This document shows, one piece after another, positions 10,265 to 18,522 of a stretch of 64,000 nt of DNA. Origin of the DNA: Alterisphingorhabdus sp038748365. GTDB lineage: Bacteria; Pseudomonadota; Alphaproteobacteria; Sphingomonadales; Sphingomonadaceae. The notes under the pieces are model-generated. The model ran no database searches. It was not told where the DNA came from and saw nothing but the letters and a program-made list of their open reading frames with translations. Every line of letters starts with the position of its first letter. Positions within the stretch are counted from its first letter, which is position 1. The position numbers were made by a program, and so were the translations under genes. The DNA is taken from contig JBCDIZ010000006.1 of assembly GCA_038748365.1 (NCBI GenBank), forward strand, positions 1 to 64,000, in the 5' to 3' direction.

Positions 10265-11104
10265 ATGACTCCTAAATGGTCATTTACCGATTTTGGACGT
10301 AACCCCGTGCCCCGCAAAAAGCGCTCACAACAGACGAAACTCGCCCGCAATGTCGGGCTGGGCGCAATAGTGGGCTCTCTATTGGTGCTGCCGCTCTTTG
10401 GAATGCTAATGCCATCCAATGCTGCGGAACAAACTGCGACAGAACAAGCTGTTACTGACATTCCCCAAGATGCGCCGGAGTTCGAGCTTTTTGTGGATCC
10501 TGCCGTTTTGGAGGGAGATATTGCTCCTGCTGATCCTTCGGATGATCTGGTGTCGCTATCCGATGGCAGCGATATTCCGGCGGTGCAGGAAATCAGCCGC
10601 GACAATGGCATTGTTGCCGATAGCAGCCCGGACAACACCGTTTCCCGTCCGGCGCAGAACGCTGTTGCCATGGTCGGCGATTATCCGGTGAAGCAATTAT
10701 TGGAAGTGAATGGCCCATTTGAACATGGCGACTGGGTCTGGAATGAGGCTGGTGCGCCTGCGCAGGGCAAGCTGCTGATTACCGTCAATCTGGAAGATCA
10801 GGTCATGTCCGTTTATCGCGATGGCTATGAGATTGGCACCGCAGTAATCCTTTACGGCGCGGATGAAAAGCCGACTCCCACAGGTCAATTTTCCATCACT
10901 GAAAAAGACATTGACCATGTCTCCAATCTCTATTTCGCACCGATGCCCTATATGCTGCGCCTGACCAATGATGGCATTGCGATCCATGGCAGTCAGGTAG
11001 AGTTTGGCTATGCTACCCATGGATGTATCGGCATTCCCGATGAATTCGCCGCACAGCTTTTCAAAACCGCCAAGCTGGGTGATAGGGTTATCATCAACGC
11101 CTGA
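10265..11104 (+). CDS. L,D-transpeptidase (YkuD domain), membrane-anchored
   Basis: About 279 residues. A basic N-terminus is followed by a hydrophobic segment (GLGAIVGSLLVLPLFGMLM) that anchors or exports the protein. Then come an acidic linker and a C-terminal YkuD domain with ITVNLEDQVMSVYRDG, AIHGSQ and the catalytic ATHGCIGIP, in which Cys is the nucleophile and the preceding His is part of the active site. It should form 3-3 cross-links in peptidoglycan or attach proteins to it in the periplasm. An upstream in-frame ATG at 10169 would add 32 residues of unlikely, basic sequence and was not used. Confidence 0.88.
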   Translation: MTPKWSFTDFGRNPVPRKKRSQQTKLARNVGLGAIVGSLLVLPLFGMLMPSNAAEQTATEQAVTDIPQDAPEFELFVDPAVLEGDIAPADPSDDLVSLSDGSDIPAVQEISRDNGIVADSSPDNTVSRPAQNAVAMVGDYPVKQLLEVNGPFEHGDWVWNEAGAPAQGKLLITVNLEDQVMSVYRDGYEIGTAVILYGADEKPTPTGQFSITEKDIDHVSNLYFAPMPYMLRLTNDGIAIHGSQVEFGYATHGCIGIPDEFAAQLFKTAKLGDRVIINA

Positions 11105-11157
11105 TCTTTCTGATCAGAACGCCATCATCGATAGATTTTCTGACCAATAAAGGCTTC

Positions 11158-11189
11158 CCAAAAGGAAAAGGGGCCACACCATGTGCGAC
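11158..11189 (-). terminator. Probable terminator of the autotransporter gene
   Basis: Read on the minus strand, GGGG-TCG-CAC-ATG-GTG-TGG-CCCC forms an imperfect hairpin followed by TTTTCC and TTTT. It lies about 30 bases past the autotransporter stop. The stem contains a mismatch, so the call is moderate. Confidence 0.5.
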
Positions 11190-11220
11190 CCCTTCCCCGA
11201 GTTTTGCCTTGGGCAGAAAA

Positions 11221-14200
11221 TCAGAAATCAATGCGGAAGCGGATGAAGCCACCATGTGAGGTATATTCATCGGCAAACTCGCCATTATAGGCAACGTCCA
11301 GTCGTGCAGTCTCTGACAGGTCATATCCCAGACCCAGATCGACCTCGAACCGGCCCTGAGCAGGCTCATCTGAAGATGCCACGAAAGATGGCGCGTTGAA
11401 GAAGGTGAGTTGAACAACGCGGGCATCCGCATCAAAGTCATAGGCGTAGATACCACGCAGCATCAGATCGAAGCCGTTCAGATCAGCATTGGCGGTCAGA
11501 CCGGCACGGCCTTCAAAGAAAGTCACTTCATCGCGGGTCACGCCAAGGCCGAGGCCGCCGAACTCAGTATATTCGTCAAAGTCGAGCTGCATATAGTTGA
11601 TGCCAAGAGTTGGCGTCAGAGTAAATGTTTCGGAAGCCTCGATGACATAACCGGCAGTAATGCGACCGATAAAGCCATCAGCATTGAAATCACCCAATAC
11701 CTGACCGGTGATCGCATTACGGTCAGTCTGAATATCGCTGAAGCTATAGCCAATCTCACCATTCAGGAAGAACTGGTCAGAGTGCAGGCTACCATAAAGC
11801 GACAGCGTGTAGCTATCGATGTCGATAGTCTCACCGCTGCCATTGGTCTCATCAATGTCGATGCTGCTATAGCTGCCCGAGAAACCGATCAGCACATCTT
11901 CACCGATATGGGTGTCGATACCGGCGGCGAATGTAATATTGTCGGCATCGTAGCCCGAGATAGTCGCTGAGCGGGTATCACGATCAGATGCGCGATAGCC
12001 GACCTGTCCCCAAAGACCATTGCCACCTTCGGAGAAGCGCTTCTCCAGGAAACGGCTCGCCATGTTTGAGCTTTCGAAAATCTCGCGCGAGATCCCGGTG
12101 CTGAGCGAAGGCAACAAACCATTGGCGGCGGCTTCAAAGGCTTCAGTGGAACCCAGATCATTGATCTGGTTGGCGAATGTCGGATCAAGCGAGCGCAGTA
12201 CCAATGCCGCCTGCAAAGTATTACCCAGCAACAGGACATTGCCATCTGCAGAGTCAGCGCCCGGATTAGCCGCGGTTGGCGTCACCACAACAGAGCCCAC
12301 CGCCACTGTATAATCGAGCAGCAGGTCATCATCGATTACGGTAACGGTTGCGCCGTTGTCGGTGAAGCTACCGCTCTCATCAATAACGGTTATCGGCTGG
12401 CCTTCGAAGACGGTGGTGATATCAAAATCAGTGGTAATGTTGACCACCGCCGTGTCTTCCAACGTCAGATCACCGTTGACGAACAGGGTGTCAGTCGTGA
12501 GGTTCAAAGTCAGAGGACCATCAACCGTCACATCACCAGTAAGAGCGCGGTCACCTTGGAGGGTGGCACCGTTGAGGAATATCTCTTCAAAGCCGACAAG
12601 GAAATCGGAATCATAGACACCGCCGATACGCGCAATGTCATTACCCATGCCACCGTCAACGATGCCATCAACGACACCCTGAGATTGCAGTTCGAATACG
12701 TCATCGCCGACGCCAAGGAATACTGCTGTACCCTCACGGCCGCGAATCGTGCCGTTGTTGATCACCGTCTGCGAACCGCGATTGGGTGTTGAGTCGCTGA
12801 TATTGCCGGGGCTGGCAACAATGCCGATATCGCCTTCAATCAGACCGCCAGCCTCGTTGATGACCGTGCCATCTTCATTGCCGACGGTGCCTGTGTCGAA
12901 GTCAATAGCAGCATCCAGTTCCGGTGTTCCGCCAATGCCGGTCAGCGTGCCTTCCGGGTCACTTGCGAGGGAGATGATGGTGCCGGAGTTGGTAATGGTA
13001 CCGCTATTCAGCTCAATCGCATCATTCTCATTACCCTGAATCAGGCCGCTATTGACGATCGTAACATCATCATCGCCATCAACAGCATCATCAAAACGAG
13101 CAATAATCTCACCGCTATTGGTCAGGTTAAGGCCGGCAGCCTGTGCCTCTACGCCTTCGCCATTTACTGATTCAATGCGACCGGTATTGATGACGGTCAG
13201 ATTCTCATCCGCTTCAATGCCATGATCGCCGCCTTCATCACCGATGATTGTGCCGTTGTTGATGACGGTCAGGTTATTTGCACCGTTACCTTCAATCGCT
13301 TCATCGTCATTGGAACGGATCAGGCCATTATTGGTGATGGTAACGCCATCGCCATCCACATCAATACCGTCGCCATCTTCGACATTCACGCTGCCATTTT
13401 CGGTGATGGTCAGCATACCGTCTTCAACGATGGTGAACGTCTCTGTGACTGTACCATCCAGAATGACATCGCCGCCCAAAGCGGTCAGTTCTAGGTCGCT
13501 TTCGCCGGTCAGCGTCAGGCTGCCATCTACCGCAAGAAAACCGATGGTTTCAAAGCCAGTATAAAGTTCTGGGTTGGAGATATTGGTCAGGTTGCGGGTT
13601 ATGCCTTCACCAGAATTATTGCCAAAAACCAACGTATCATCGCCGTCACCGCCATCAACAAGGCCATTGGTAACACCGGTCTGCCACTGCTGGAAAGCAT
13701 CATCGCCAGCGCCGAGCAGGACTGCATCGCCCTGACGACCGGTAATCGTGCCAAAGTTCACGATGGTCTGGGAACCCATGTTGATTTCGGTTGCATCAAC
13801 ATTGCCGGGGCTGGCGACAATACCGATATCGCCCTCAATCAGACCACCTGCCATATTGGTGATGGTGCCACCGTCTTCGCTACCCGGACCTGCGTCAAAG
13901 TCGATGGCTGCGTCGAGTTCCGGCGGGCCGCCAGGAAAAGCAGGCGTGCCTTCGGGGTCACTCGACAGCGAAATGATGGTGCCGGAGTTGGTTATGGTAC
14001 CGCTATCAAGCTCGATTGCATCGTTTTCGGCCCCCTGGATCAGACCAGAATTGACGATTGTCACATCAGCCGCGCCATCCACGGCGTCATCCGCGCGAGC
14101 GATGATATCGCCGCTATTGGTAAGGTTAAGCCCCCCAGCTTCGGCTTCAATTGCTTCACCGTTGATCGATTCAATCAGTCCAGTGTTTGTGACCGTCAGA

Positions 14201-14676
14201 TTTTCTTCTGACTCAATGCCATGGTCACCATCTTCGCCGCCAATGATCGTACCATTATTTATAACAGTGAGATTACTGACGTCTCCCGCTTCAATCGCTT
14301 CGTCATCATTGGAGCGAATGGTGCCATTGTTCGTAATGGTGACGCCATCACCATTAACTTGCACGCCATCATCGTCTTCAACATCGATGACGCCGGTGTC
14401 GGTAACGGTCAGTGTATCGCCACCATCAACTTCAACTGTTTCGGTAACGGTATCATCGACAGTTGTATCCTGCGGCGCATTTGTAACCTGAAGGACCGGC
14501 GTAATATTATTCAAGGAAAAAGGTGTGTCGACAATCTGAATGACAGGCTGCGCAACAGCCGGCGCAGCAAAGGCGCAACCGGCCGCAAGTGCAGCGGCGC
14601 TTACAGCTGTTTTAAGCGATTGACGCTTGTCCGTAGAATAGGACAAAATCGTTGAATTTTTACGGAAATTAGCCAT
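11221..14676 (-). CDS. Large autotransporter with duplicated passenger
   Basis: A 1151-residue type Va secretion protein. An extended basic N-terminus and signal peptide end near AAPAVAQ (about residue 42). The passenger is made of short repeats such as VTITNNGTIRSNDDEAIE and LTVINNGTII, expected to fold as a right-handed beta-helix rich in Asn, Gly and Asp. A segment of about 275 residues occurs twice (DNA 13621-14445 and 12619-13446). Acidic turns such as GGDGDDTLVFG resemble RTX-type calcium-binding nonapeptides. The last 270 residues form the beta-barrel, starting near GLWGQVGYRASDRDT and ending in Phe (FIRFRIDF), the usual outer-membrane insertion signal. The start at 14676 is preferred over 14706 because AGGGAG lies upstream of it. 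Function is probably adhesion or surface coating; no enzyme motif is seen. Confidence 0.9.
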   Translation of the reverse strand: MANFRKNSTILSYSTDKRQSLKTAVSAAALAAGCAFAAPAVAQPVIQIVDTPFSLNNITPVLQVTNAPQDTTVDDTVTETVEVDGGDTLTVTDTGVIDVEDDDGVQVNGDGVTITNNGTIRSNDDEAIEAGDVSNLTVINNGTIIGGEDGDHGIESEENLTVTNTGLIESINGEAIEAEAGGLNLTNSGDIIARADDAVDGAADVTIVNSGLIQGAENDAIELDSGTITNSGTIISLSSDPEGTPAFPGGPPELDAAIDFDAGPGSEDGGTITNMAGGLIEGDIGIVASPGNVDATEINMGSQTIVNFGTITGRQGDAVLLGAGDDAFQQWQTGVTNGLVDGGDGDDTLVFGNNSGEGITRNLTNISNPELYTGFETIGFLAVDGSLTLTGESDLELTALGGDVILDGTVTETFTIVEDGMLTITENGSVNVEDGDGIDVDGDGVTITNNGLIRSNDDEAIEGNGANNLTVINNGTIIGDEGGDHGIEADENLTVINTGRIESVNGEGVEAQAAGLNLTNSGEIIARFDDAVDGDDDVTIVNSGLIQGNENDAIELNSGTITNSGTIISLASDPEGTLTGIGGTPELDAAIDFDTGTVGNEDGTVINEAGGLIEGDIGIVASPGNISDSTPNRGSQTVINNGTIRGREGTAVFLGVGDDVFELQSQGVVDGIVDGGMGNDIARIGGVYDSDFLVGFEEIFLNGATLQGDRALTGDVTVDGPLTLNLTTDTLFVNGDLTLEDTAVVNITTDFDITTVFEGQPITVIDESGSFTDNGATVTVIDDDLLLDYTVAVGSVVVTPTAANPGADSADGNVLLLGNTLQAALVLRSLDPTFANQINDLGSTEAFEAAANGLLPSLSTGISREIFESSNMASRFLEKRFSEGGNGLWGQVGYRASDRDTRSATISGYDADNITFAAGIDTHIGEDVLIGFSGSYSSIDIDETNGSGETIDIDSYTLSLYGSLHSDQFFLNGEIGYSFSDIQTDRNAITGQVLGDFNADGFIGRITAGYVIEASETFTLTPTLGINYMQLDFDEYTEFGGLGLGVTRDEVTFFEGRAGLTANADLNGFDLMLRGIYAYDFDADARVVQLTFFNAPSFVASSDEPAQGRFEVDLGLGYDLSETARLDVAYNGEFADEYTSHGGFIRFRIDF
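12619..13446 (-). repeat. Passenger duplication, unit 2
   Basis: The second copy of the internal repeat of the autotransporter runs from about the text TFTIVEDGMLTITENG to GGMGNDIARIGG. It aligns almost without gaps to unit 1 at 13621-14445, sharing GDGVTITNNG, IRSNDDEAIE, NLTVINNGTI, DAIELxSGTITNSGTIIS and GGLIEGDIGIVASPGN. The offset between the units is about 334 residues. Confidence 0.85.
13621..14445 (-). repeat. Passenger duplication, unit 1
   Basis: The first copy of the autotransporter's internal repeat runs from about TVTETVEVDGGDTLT to GGDGDDTLVFG. Unit 2 lies at 12619-13446. A linker of about 58 residues (NNSGEGITRNLTNISNPELY onward) separates the two. Confidence 0.85.
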
Positions 14677-14915
14677 TTCTTCATGCACTCCCTGCTGGCA
14701 CGGCATGCGCCTAACAATACGAAAAACCGGGGGAAAATATGGAATTGCTGATGCAGCACCCCGCTTTGTCGGAGGCCCTAACAGCGACAGATGGCAGCCG
14801 GGTGAAGATAATGTGACAGTTGAAAACTACTTTTATGACAGAAAAATAACGGTGCCGATTGGCAACAAGCTGGACAGCCATTGCGCATCTGCCCACTTAA
14901 CCCTAGCTAAGCCGC

Positions 14916-16250
14916 ATGACTGACCAGACAGCCGATACAAAATCTGTGCATCCCTTTAGGATCGCCAATTATCGCTATCTCTGGTTCTCGCGGCTGGCGG
15001 CGATGTTTGCGCTTTATGCGATGATGCTGATCCTGGGCTGGCAGGCCTATAATCTCGCACGTGAAGATCTGGGTATTGCCGCTTCGGCGGGCATATTGGG
15101 CATATTGGGCCTGCTGCAATTCGTACCGTTGTTTATCCTGACACCGATTGTTGGCTGGGTGGCCGACCGTATGGACAGGCGCTGGATTGTCCGCACGGTT
15201 TTGGCGGTGCAAGCAGGCATTGCCCTGCTGCTGGCGCTGCTCACTTATGGCGAAGCGATCAGCATTGCCTGGATTTATGGCATCTCGGTACTTTTAGGTA
15301 TTTGCCGCGCCTTTCTCGGCCCCGCTATCAGTGCCCTGGCGCCCAATCTGGTGCCCAAAGAGTCGCTGCCGCAAGCCATTGCGCTTTCTACCATTGCTTG
15401 GCAGGTCGGCGTTATTGCCGGGCCCAGCATGGCGGGGCCGCTTTATCAGGTCGCGCCTGCCCTACCCTATTTCGTCTGTGCCGGGCTTTATGCGCTGTCG
15501 ACGCTGGCCATGTTCCTGATCGGTCCGGTGGCGCGTCCGGCCATGGACCGCACCCGGGGACCATTGCGCCAGTTGCTCTATGGCCTGAGCTACGTAGGCA
15601 CCAATAAGCTGGTGCTCGGCGCGATTACCCTAGACCTTATGGTGATGTTTCTCGCTGGCGCACAGGCGATGATCCCGGTTTATGCCAAGGATATATTGGG
15701 ATCAGAGGAAGTTGCGCTGTCGCTGCTCGCCCCTGCCCCGGCCATTGGCGCAGTGATTGTCGCAGGCATTTTCTCTTTCGTCCCACTGAAGCGCAATGTC
15801 GGCAATGTCATGATGATCGCCATGGGCGTATTCGGCCTTGCCACCATCGGCTTTGGGCTAAGCACCTCGCTGCCACTTTCCGTATTCTGCCTCGCCATAT
15901 GCGGTGCCGCGGATATGTTCGGTGTCTATGTTCGCAGCTCGCTGATCCAGATCCACACTCCCGATGACAAGCGCGGCCGGGTAAGCGCGGTCAGCCAGAT
16001 GACGATCAGCGCGTCGAATGAACTCGGCGATGCTTTTACCGGCGGACTGGCCTTTTTGGTTGGACCGGTCGCGGCGATTGTCGGCGGCGGCGCGGGCGCG
16101 ATTGCGATTACCGCGCTGTGGACCCGGCTGTTTCCGCAGCTCGGTGCCGCCCGCACATTCGATCCGCCGAGAGAAGTCTTGCAAGCCGAGGCAGAATTGC
16201 GAGATAAGCAGGCACAACATGACAATAGAGCTGTCGCCACCGGCGATTAG
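14916..16250 (+). CDS. MFS transporter, EntS/MFS_3-like exporter
   Basis: A 444-residue protein with about 12 hydrophobic segments. The opening FRIANYRYLWFSRLAAMFAL and the later VGWVADRMDRRWIVRTVL match the MFS_3 branch that includes the enterobactin exporter EntS. Further typical text is GICRAFLGPAISALAPNLVP and IHTPDDKRGRVSAVSQM. Drug or siderophore efflux is possible; no siderophore gene is nearby and the substrate is unknown. It is transcribed toward cysK, which starts 29 bases later, so the pair may be an operon. The hydrophilic tail after the last helix (about 25 residues) is unremarkable. Confidence 0.85.
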   Translation: MTDQTADTKSVHPFRIANYRYLWFSRLAAMFALYAMMLILGWQAYNLAREDLGIAASAGILGILGLLQFVPLFILTPIVGWVADRMDRRWIVRTVLAVQAGIALLLALLTYGEAISIAWIYGISVLLGICRAFLGPAISALAPNLVPKESLPQAIALSTIAWQVGVIAGPSMAGPLYQVAPALPYFVCAGLYALSTLAMFLIGPVARPAMDRTRGPLRQLLYGLSYVGTNKLVLGAITLDLMVMFLAGAQAMIPVYAKDILGSEEVALSLLAPAPAIGAVIVAGIFSFVPLKRNVGNVMMIAMGVFGLATIGFGLSTSLPLSVFCLAICGAADMFGVYVRSSLIQIHTPDDKRGRVSAVSQMTISASNELGDAFTGGLAFLVGPVAAIVGGGAGAIAITALWTRLFPQLGAARTFDPPREVLQAEAELRDKQAQHDNRAVATGD

Positions 16251-16279
16251 CAGCACATGAGACAATAGGAGAACCGCAC

Positions 16280-17209
16280 ATGATCGCCAACACTATCCTC
16301 GAAACCATCGGCAATACCCCACATATCAGGATGAACCGCCTGTTCAGCGACGCGCCAAAAGGAACGGAAGTGTGGATCAAGTCGGAGCGTAGCAATCCCG
16401 GCGGATCGATCAAGGATCGTATTGCGCTGGCGATGATCGAGGATGCGGAAAAATCAGGCGCACTCAAGCCCGGTGGCACGATTATCGAGCCGACCTCGGG
16501 CAATACCGGTGTCGGCCTTGCCATGGTGGCGGCGGTCAAGGGCTATACGCTGGTGCTGGTGATGCCCGAGTCCATGTCGATTGAGCGCCGCCGCCTGATG
16601 CTGGCCTATGGCGCAACCTTTGACCTAACGGCCAAGGAAAAGGGCATGAAAGGCGCTATCGAGCGGGCGCAGGAACTGGTTGATCAGACACCCGGTGCGT
16701 GGATGCCGCAGCAATTTGAGAACCCGGCCAATGTCGAAGTCCATGTCCGCACCACGGCCGAAGAAATCCTCGCCGACTTCAAGGATACGCCGCTGGACGC
16801 GATCATCACCGGGGTTGGCACCGGCGGTCATATCACCGGCACCGCAGAAGTGTTGAAACAGCATTGGCCAGACCTGAAAGTCTATGCGGTCGAGCCTACT
16901 CTCTCCCCGGTGATCAGTGGCGGCCAGCCTGGCCCGCATCCGCTACAGGGCATTGGCGCCGGCTTCATCCCGGGCAACCTCCATACCGACACGATCGACG
17001 GCGCCATTCAGGTCGCGCCTGACGATGCCAAAGATATGGCTCGCCGTGCCGCGAGCGAGGAAGGCATGCTTGTCGGGCTGTCTTCGGGAGCAACTCTCGC
17101 CGCTATTGCACAAAAGCTGCCCGATCTGGGCCCGAGTGCGAAAGTGCTTGGCTTCAACTATGATACCGGGGAGCGCTATCTCTCTGTACCGGACTTTCTG
17201 CCTGAGTGA
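16280..17209 (+). CDS. cysK: Cysteine synthase A
   Basis: A 309-residue PLP enzyme that makes cysteine from O-acetylserine and sulfide. The PLP lysine is Lys45 in SNPGGSIKDR. The substrate loop TSGNTGVGLAM, the phosphate-binding GTGGHITGTAEVLK and the C-terminal SSGATLAAI and FNYDTGERYLS are all present. Length fits the CysK branch. The ATG at 16280 has an AGGAG box 8 bases upstream. It is tightly downstream of the MFS gene; that could reflect cysteine or thiol export by the transporter, but this is only inference. Confidence 0.93.
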   Translation: MIANTILETIGNTPHIRMNRLFSDAPKGTEVWIKSERSNPGGSIKDRIALAMIEDAEKSGALKPGGTIIEPTSGNTGVGLAMVAAVKGYTLVLVMPESMSIERRRLMLAYGATFDLTAKEKGMKGAIERAQELVDQTPGAWMPQQFENPANVEVHVRTTAEEILADFKDTPLDAIITGVGTGGHITGTAEVLKQHWPDLKVYAVEPTLSPVISGGQPGPHPLQGIGAGFIPGNLHTDTIDGAIQVAPDDAKDMARRAASEEGMLVGLSSGATLAAIAQKLPDLGPSAKVLGFNYDTGERYLSVPDFLPE

Positions 17210-17235
17210 TAAAATCAAGCTGCTAACAGCATAAT

Positions 17236-17988
17236 ATGTGTGTCGTCGCTCTTGCCTGGAAAGCGCATCCCGAATGGCCATTGGTGCTGATCGGTAATCG
17301 TGATGAATTTCACGCAAGACCTGCCGCTGCTTTAGCTGCATGGTCTGATGGCAGCGGCATATTGGCCGGGCGCGACGAGCAATCGGGCGGCACATGGCTT
17401 GGCGTTACCGAACAGGGACGCCTCGCGGTCATCACCAACCGGCGAAACCCTAATGGTCCTGATCCTGACAAGCTGTCACGCGGCGCGATTGTGACCAATA
17501 CGCTGGTTAAGGGCATCGATGTGTTGAATGCGGATCAGGCTCTGACCGAGAATTATAATGGTTTCAGTCTGCTAACTGTGGATCAGGGGCAAGCTTGGTT
17601 GGTCGCAAATCAACCAGAAGCGCGCAAGACAGATCTCACAGCCGGCATTTATGGCTTGGCCAATGCTGATCTGGACGAGCCATGGCCCAAAACCGTCCGT
17701 ATCAAAGACCAGCTTAATAGTTGGCTCAGTGGTGAATCTCATGAGCCGGAGACATTGCTGGATGGTCTACGCAGCAATGATAGCCCGCAAGTGCCTCCCG
17801 AAAAGGCGGAAAACAGTCCTATCTTCATCCATAACGCAGTATATGGCACGCGCTGCAGCACTATTGTGATGGTCAATGCCCAAGGCCATGGGCAGATTGT
17901 TGAAAGGCGCTACGATTCCGAGGGAAGCGCAACGGGTCAGACCAGACTTCGCTTTTCCTGGTCAAGTCCGGAGCTTCACCTCAAATAA
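17236..17988 (+). CDS. NRDE family (TANGO2-like) protein
   Basis: A 250-residue protein beginning MCVVALAWKAHPEWPLVLIG, followed by the family signature NRDEFHARP. Later text SGGTWLGVTEQGRLAVITNRR and the C-terminal TRCSTIVMVNAQG match the NRDE/TANGO2 family, which has an Ntn-hydrolase-like fold with a Cys at position 2. The cellular role is unsettled in bacteria; in eukaryotes TANGO2 has been tied to haem and lipid handling. The gene starts 26 bases after cysK, and a terminator hairpin follows its stop immediately. Confidence 0.88.
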   Translation: MCVVALAWKAHPEWPLVLIGNRDEFHARPAAALAAWSDGSGILAGRDEQSGGTWLGVTEQGRLAVITNRRNPNGPDPDKLSRGAIVTNTLVKGIDVLNADQALTENYNGFSLLTVDQGQAWLVANQPEARKTDLTAGIYGLANADLDEPWPKTVRIKDQLNSWLSGESHEPETLLDGLRSNDSPQVPPEKAENSPIFIHNAVYGTRCSTIVMVNAQGHGQIVERRYDSEGSATGQTRLRFSWSSPELHLK

Positions 17989-17989
17989 T

Positions 17990-18016
17990 AAAGCCGAAGA
18001 CTCCGTCCCCGGCTTT
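17990..18016. terminator. Bidirectional terminator between convergent genes
   Basis: AAAGCCG and CGGCTTT pair around a 13-base loop, giving an A/T-flanked GC stem one base past the stop of the NRDE gene and about 25 bases past the stop of the convergent small gene at 18041-18268. It can serve both. Confidence 0.7.
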
Positions 18017-18040
18017 ACTGTCTAAAAGTGATGCAGACGA

Positions 18041-18268
18041 TTAATCGTCGCCATCTGTTTGAGCATCATCGTCAAACAGATCAGGCTTTCCGTCACCATC
18101 CGTATCCCAGGCGTCAGGTTTGCCATCGCCATTGCGATCCCAAGCATCGGCAACGCCATCACCATTGGTATCTATGGTCGCAGGAGGGATATCATCCTGT
18201 GCCAGAGTTGGCGTTGCTGCCAGCGATCCCGCAAGGGCCAAAACGCTCACTGCAATTACTTTACGCAT
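18041..18268 (-). CDS. Small secreted Asp-rich protein with calcium-binding-type repeats
   Basis: A 75-residue protein. The signal peptide MRKVIAVSVLALAGSLAATP ends near LAQ (about residue 24). The mature part of about 50 residues is almost entirely three tandem DxNGDGxxDxWD-type units (DTNGDGVADAWD, RNGDGKPDAWD, TDGDGKPDLFD). These resemble the calcium-binding loops of thrombospondin type 3 and dockerin/EF-hand proteins. It contains no other domain, so it would be a free periplasmic or extracellular calcium-binding peptide. The gene has its own terminator. Function is unknown. Confidence 0.8.
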   Translation of the reverse strand: MRKVIAVSVLALAGSLAATPTLAQDDIPPATIDTNGDGVADAWDRNGDGKPDAWDTDGDGKPDLFDDDAQTDGDD

Positions 18269-18460
18269 TATTCAAACTCCCAATTTTCACGCCCCGCATT
18301 TCGCTATTACCGTAAAGCCTGGCCGATGTTTCGCATTATGCGATTGGCAGCACTATTACAGAGATTAGCGAAAAACCCCGGTTACTGGTCGCTGAAAGCA
18401 ATCAGTTGGCCTTATCTAGCCTAAAAAGATTAACAAAAATTAGGGTAGCAATATTAACAA

Positions 18461-18495
18461 AATGCCTCGGAGTCGCATCGACCCGAGGCATTTTT
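18461..18495. terminator. Bidirectional terminator downstream of the acyl-CoA dehydrogenase gene
   Basis: AATGCCTCGG and CCGAGGCATTTTT pair around a loop of about 13 bases, with A-runs on the left and a T-run on the right. It lies about 30 bases past the dehydrogenase stop and reads as a terminator on both strands. Confidence 0.85.
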
Positions 18496-18522
18496 GAAGT
18501 TATTGGTTCTTGATGGCCGAAA

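Noticed and set aside
12619..14445. Regularly repeated DNA considered as a CRISPR or satellite array
   Set aside because: The repeats keep reading frame, vary at third positions and encode a beta-helix passenger, so they are coding.
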